This document shows, piece by piece, positions 61,301 to 64,000 of a stretch of 64,000 nt of DNA. Below the pieces are notes generated by a model. The model had not been told where the DNA came from. It saw only the letters and a program-made list of their open reading frames with translations, and searched no databases. Location of the stretch: positions 17,127,639-17,191,638 of the forward strand of contig JAJLRJ010000006.1 of NCBI GenBank assembly GCA_024195265.1. Reading direction: 5' to 3'. A program made the position numbers and the translations under genes. The stretch's first letter is position 1; each line of letters opens with the position of its first letter. Source of the stretch: Dendrophyllia cribrosa. Taxonomy: Eukaryota; Cnidaria; Anthozoa; Scleractinia; Dendrophylliidae.

Positions 61301-62487
61301 TGGGGCTGCGCGCGAGTACTCCGCTATTATGAAACGCGTGTGACCGTCTGTCACGTTATTTGAGACATTAACTCAAATTTCTGACAACATTTAGTCTCTG
61401 AAAATTTTAAAAATACTTTAAATAATACGCCTAATTTGTAAGTTTCATACTAATTCAATAGAGGAAAGTTAGTTAAACGGCCGCTCAAAAATGGTCGGTG
61501 CGGCTACGCGGAAACTGGAGGGAAACACCTTAAAAGATGACAATTATTTTATCAAGCTACAGATACATCATTGCAGTTTACTCAGCTATAGCTCAGATCT
61601 AGATTAATTTCTTAGTTTAACAGTAAACAGCGGATTATTTTACACAAATAATCGGCTTCCGCGCGAAACACGAAAATAGCTCAACTTTAAGGATAAATTT
61701 TAAAAATGTGGCACCTGATTGAAAGTCATTCTATATATAAACAGAAACTATAAATGACCTTAAATCCTAAGTAAGAATGATATTTCTGTGCAGTCCACGT
61801 TTTCAAGAGAGACAATCTCTTAATCCACGATATCAAAATACAAATTCTTCTCTCTTGTCTCCATATATTTCTTACAGAAGAAGTGGGAAAAGGTTGTTAA
61901 GATATCAAGAGGATTCATCTTTGGTGATCATATTCTTAATTCTCCTGACTTCTCCGATTGACTAAACATTGATATTGCAAGGAGAAATTTGATGTTGATC
62001 ACTATTGAGGCTTAAAGGGTTAAGGGAACTAAAGGTCGGTAAAATGATTTATCACCTCCTTTGATTTTCGTTTAGTTACGACATGATGACGGTTTGCTGG
62101 ATGGAATCCCCTGATGACAGACCAAACTTTACCCTGATAAGAGAGAAACTGGAGGAAATGATGCAGAAGGATAACCCATACCTGGACTTCAGCGTGTTGG
62201 ATGAAACCAGAGATTATTATAATGTGCCTTCCTTCAACAGTCTCATAGATGAAACAGACGACGAGTTGCTAGACAAAGAAGATGACGAACCCTTAAAACA
62301 ACCAAGCGATGACATCAACGCGGAAGAAAGGACTCTCGAAGAAGACTGCCCTAACAGAAACGAACTTGCTACAATGGCAGAAGCCTCCAAAAGCCTTGAT
62401 AAAAGGGGCGATAATTTCGATAAGATAGATTTCGACGCCATTGAGATGTCTTTATATCGGCCGGGTAAACGAGGGATTGTCCTCTAG
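52225..62487 (+). CDS. Receptor tyrosine kinase, transmembrane and intracellular part (8 exons)
   Basis: Eight exons with GT/AG boundaries join to a single frame of about 509 residues and a stop at 62485-62487; the exon lengths sum to a multiple of three with one base from a missing upstream exon. Order: transmembrane helix, juxtamembrane, Gly-rich loop [17 protein letters not shown] lysine, helix C Glu, a ~60-residue acidic kinase insert, [12 protein letters not shown], activation loop with tyrosines ([10 protein letters not shown]), [21 protein letters not shown], and a tail with YYNVP. All catalytic residues are present. Closest by eye to FGFR/Tie-like kinases and to the receptor kinase group expanded in anthozoans; exact family unsure. 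The ligand-binding part is not in view. Confidence 0.9.
52561..52590 (+). repeat. Microsatellite (AATTG)n
   Basis: About six units of GAATT(GAATT) in the first visible intron. Confidence 0.85.
52592..52745 (+). mobile_element. Penelope-like element, solitary 3' end
   Basis: Reverse complement of about 9900-10000, including the palindrome (52607-52625) and GACGCAGCACCACAGTTTCTC. No coding part; lies in an intron. Confidence 0.75.
52967..53187 (+). CDS. Kinase exon B: Gly-loop and Lys
   Basis: Acceptor TTTTACTAG, donor GGTAATT (phase 1). Encodes [21 protein letters not shown] and GKVYKG, a 25-residue basic loop, then [10 protein letters not shown] with the ATP-contacting Lys. Confidence 0.9.
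53690..55190 (+). repeat. Dispersed repeat family R, long copy in intron 2
   Basis: Begins GTAATAGCGGAGCTC, passes a CpG-rich part with GCGTATGACGTCGCAAAA, and ends at the family 3' end next to a (TA)n. Matches 60200-61330 in reverse orientation over most of its length with indels. Confidence 0.8.
55192..55216. repeat. Microsatellite (TA)n
   Basis: Pure TA repeat directly after the repeat R copy. Confidence 0.95.
55307..55403. repeat. Microsatellite (TA)n, interrupted
   Basis: Two TA blocks with a short TTTTATATATATAAAATTG interruption; can fold into a hairpin. Confidence 0.95.
55571..55755 (+). CDS. Kinase exon C: helix C to hinge
   Basis: Acceptor TTGGTAG, donor AAAGGTACA (phase 0). Encodes [21 protein letters not shown] with the helix C Glu, [19 protein letters not shown] (hinge) and [14 protein letters not shown]. 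Confidence 0.92.
56594..56806 (+). CDS. Kinase exon D: acidic kinase insert
   Basis: Acceptor TTTATAG, donor ATGGTAAGT (phase 0). Encodes the insert ([30 protein letters not shown] is its core in two parts) and [17 protein letters not shown], helix E. Confidence 0.9.
58300..58514 (+). CDS. Kinase exon E: catalytic and activation loops
   Basis: Acceptor TTTACAG, donor GTGTAAGT (phase 2). Encodes [34 protein letters not shown] and [19 protein letters not shown]. Confidence 0.93.
59120..59160 (+). CDS. Kinase exon F: 41-bp micro-exon
   Basis: Acceptor TATCGTTAG, donor GGTAAGTT. Encodes [13 protein letters not shown]; frame joins exactly to exons E and G. Confidence 0.9.
60078..60174 (+). CDS. 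Kinase exon G: C-lobe
   Basis: Acceptor TTTATCCAG, donor ATGTGAGT (phase 2). Encodes [20 protein letters not shown] and [11 protein letters not shown]. Confidence 0.9.
60200..61340 (-). repeat. Dispersed repeat family R, inverted copy in intron 7
   Basis: Reverse orientation to 53690-55190. On its minus strand it has an open frame of 68 residues (60870-61076) whose central part ([15 protein letters not shown]) is also legible in the other copy ([13 protein letters not shown]), so the family may carry a small coding exon. Confidence 0.8.
62076..62487 (+). CDS. Kinase exon H: end of domain and tail
   Basis: Acceptor CGTTTAG; stop TAG at 62485-62487. Encodes [18 protein letters not shown] (the final helix with the conserved Trp and Arg), then a tail with [15 protein letters not shown], a very acidic stretch and an end GKRGIVL. 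YNVP is a YxxP type SH2-binding site. Confidence 0.92.
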
Positions 62488-62597
62488 TAATCAGTAGAAC
62501 GTTTCTTGTTTAGCAACAAAAGGGCATGGACCCGATGCTGAACTATAATTTTCTTTTCTTTTGATGTATTTCGTATACGTTTAAATAGACATAACAG
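62488..62597 (+). other. Kinase 3' flank before the Gypsy LTR
   Basis: Only 110 bp remain between the kinase stop and the LTR. No AATAAA is visible here, so polyadenylation of the kinase mRNA may use sequences in or beyond the LTR. Confidence 0.5.
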
Positions 62598-62751
62598 TGT
62601 AATAACACGACACTCAGTGTAGAAAACGAACCGACCTACGTTCAAACTCACATCTCAAGAACGAATGCTAATCTAACCGATGCAGCGTAATTTACACTTA
62701 AATTGACGCGTGCATATTTGTAACATGCATAATTAAACACATATTATAACA
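62598..62751 (-). repeat. Probable LTR of the second Gypsy element
   Basis: On the minus strand it begins TGTTATAATATG and ends TTATTACA. Just inside lies a purine tract (CGGGGAGGG, 62752-62760), the expected position of a polypurine tract. The partner LTR is outside the window, so the limits are a proposal. Confidence 0.5.
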
Positions 62752-62922
62752 CCCTCCCCGTTACATGTGAAAAGAAATGACTAAACCAATTTAAATGACA
62801 TACAGCTCGACTCGCTAAGGAACACATTGAAAATTAGAGCTTAGACTCCGTGATAACATACTTAAAGTCTTTAGCGTGAACTTAAAGCCTAATCAAAACT
62901 AATCCTTTGAATGTTAGACAGT

Positions 62923-64000
62923 TTATGGCTTGAGCAAAACAAAGTCACTTAAGTATTTCGGGACCCGTCGCTGTCGCTCAGATCGTCTAAGCGCTGGCTT
63001 GGGTGGAGACCTTGTTATGCTTGGAGAAGACTCCTGTCCGCTTGAAGACGCACTTTCAGCACTTTCTTCACACGGAGTCGGTACATCGACTTCTGCAGGA
63101 ACCGCAGACGGGACTTCATCCGGGACCTCCGCATCCGGTGACGGCGGTGGCGGTTCATTCGTCTTCCGCAGGTGGACACGATTTCGCCGAACAACGCTCT
63201 GGGGAGTTTCCACCTCGTACGATCTCTCATCCAGCCGACCTCGAACAATTCCTTTCTGCCATTCCTGCCTGCCCAACTGAAATGGTTTTAGCCTTACAGT
63301 GTCCCCTCTCTGTAAAGGACTCAAATCAGACGCACCCCTGTTGTAATAATAAGCTTGTCGCTCTTTGCGTTGCTCCAGCCTGGCTCTGCACAGCTCGTTT
63401 CCTGGAATTGCTTCTGGTGCAAGCAAACTGGCGGTCATAGGCAGAAGACCCCTCGTCCTTCTGCTGAAAAGGCGCTGTGCTGGACTGATTTGGACACCAG
63501 TAGACGGGGTGTTGCGATGGTCGAGTAAGGCAAGAAATGCATCTGACCCACTCGCCTTGCACTTTCTGAGAAGTTTCTTTGCCTCCTTCACCGCACTCTC
63601 CGCTTTACCATTGCTCTGGCTATGATGCGGGCTGCTCGTGAGATGCTCGAAATCCCAATCCTTTGCAAACTTCAGAAAATCACGTGACACAAATTGGGGA
63701 CCATTGTCGGTCACCAGCTGCTCGGGTATCCCATGTCGCGCAAAATGAGCCTTTAACTTTCTGATGACATTCACTGATGAAGGCGACCTCAAATGATCCA
63801 GCTCAAAAAAGTCACTGAAGTAATCCGACGTGACCAGGTAAGTCTTTCCTCCGGACTCACACAGATCGGCTGCGACTCGTTGCCAAGGTCGGCTTGGCGT
63901 CTCAGGGGACATCATTGTTTCTTTGGCTTGACCACGCTCATATTCTCGACATGCCTCGCAGATGGATACATGGTTCTTGATCTCCGCTGTCATCCCGGGC
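62923..64000 (-). CDS. Gypsy integrase, C-terminal 356+ residues
   Basis: Open without interruption from the window edge to 62923. Zinc-domain end (VSICEACREYERGQ), core with Asp in VAADLCESGGKTYLVTSDYF, Asp in LVTDNGPQF, and Glu in SQSNGKAESAVKEAK, then GDTVRLKPFQLGRQEWQKG and RVHLRKTN. A Pro/Ser-rich tail ends with RRSERQRRVPKYLSDFVLL, as in Mag-like Gypsy elements. Integrates cDNA copies. No lesion seen, so this element may be young. The Met at 63993 is internal; the protein continues beyond the edge. Confidence 0.9.
   Translation of the reverse strand, partial: PGMTAEIKNHVSICEACREYERGQAKETMMSPETPSRPWQRVAADLCESGGKTYLVTSDYFSDFFELDHLRSPSSVNVIRKLKAHFARHGIPEQLVTDNGPQFVSRDFLKFAKDWDFEHLTSSPHHSQSNGKAESAVKEAKKLLRKCKASGSDAFLALLDHRNTPSTGVQISPAQRLFSRRTRGLLPMTASLLAPEAIPGNELCRARLEQRKERQAYYYNRGASDLSPLQRGDTVRLKPFQLGRQEWQKGIVRGRLDERSYEVETPQSVVRRNRVHLRKTNEPPPPSPDAEVPDEVPSAVPAEVDVPTPCEESAESASSSGQESSPSITRSPPKPALRRSERQRRVPKYLSDFVLLKP

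Larger units (their letters stand above)
62598..64000 (-). mobile_element. Ty3/Gypsy element, 3' part, running off the window
   Basis: LTR, polypurine tract and integrase are on the minus strand; the remainder lies beyond 64000. The insertion is only about 110 bp from the kinase stop codon. Confidence 0.8.

Overview
The window looks like a transposon-rich stretch of an anthozoan cnidarian genome (stony coral or sea anemone). This is an inference from the spliced metazoan receptor tyrosine kinase, a GH18 chitinase relic, and the mixture of Polinton, Penelope-like, Ty3/Gypsy, L1-like, L2-like and hAT elements. Nothing in it looks bacterial. No rRNA or CRISPR array is visible, and the only tRNA-like signals belong to SINE-like repeats.

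Layout. 0.6-2.2 kb: broken LINE on the minus strand. 3.7-8.1 kb: a Ty3/Gypsy element with both 143-bp LTRs and an ATTTT target duplication, minus strand, gag-pol badly frameshifted. 8.7-18.3 kb: one L1-like LINE on the plus strand that has been a landing pad. A 5'-truncated Penelope-like element sits in its endonuclease (9.9-11.4 kb). A 5-kb DNA transposon with ~190-bp TIRs sits in its C-terminal region (12.4-17.3 kb) and itself carries a hAT remnant and a MITE.

19.0-37.2 kb: the centrepiece, an 18.2-kb Polinton/Maverick with a 6-bp target duplication (CCTTGC), inserted in a chitinase pseudogene whose halves lie on both sides. It carries protein-primed DNA polymerase B, a group of small DNA-binding proteins, a possible ssDNA-binding protein, a membrane protein, a fibre-like protein, the A32-type packaging ATPase, a penton-like and a double-jelly-roll major capsid protein, core/pVI-like proteins, an adenain-like cysteine protease, a zinc-ribbon plus phospholipase A2 protein, a chromodomain integrase and two small leftward genes. 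These are the parts of a virion-forming element: replication (PolB), packaging (ATPase), capsid (MCP, penton, protease), membrane penetration (PLA2, pVI-like) and integration. About ten lesions, several in A-runs, show the copy is probably dead or the assembly is imperfect there. Its termini are unusual: a 267-bp end module is present in the same orientation at both ends.

37.2-52.2 kb: intergenic or intronic DNA with SINE, L2, foldback and MITE insertions, including two elements with CAGGG termini and 6-bp target duplications. 52.2-62.5 kb: eight exons, all in consistent frame, for the transmembrane and intracellular part of a receptor tyrosine kinase (extracellular exons not found). Two related repeats lie in inverted orientation in introns on either side of the kinase core exons. 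62.6-64.0 kb: a second Ty3/Gypsy element, minus strand, entering just behind the kinase stop codon and running off the window edge.
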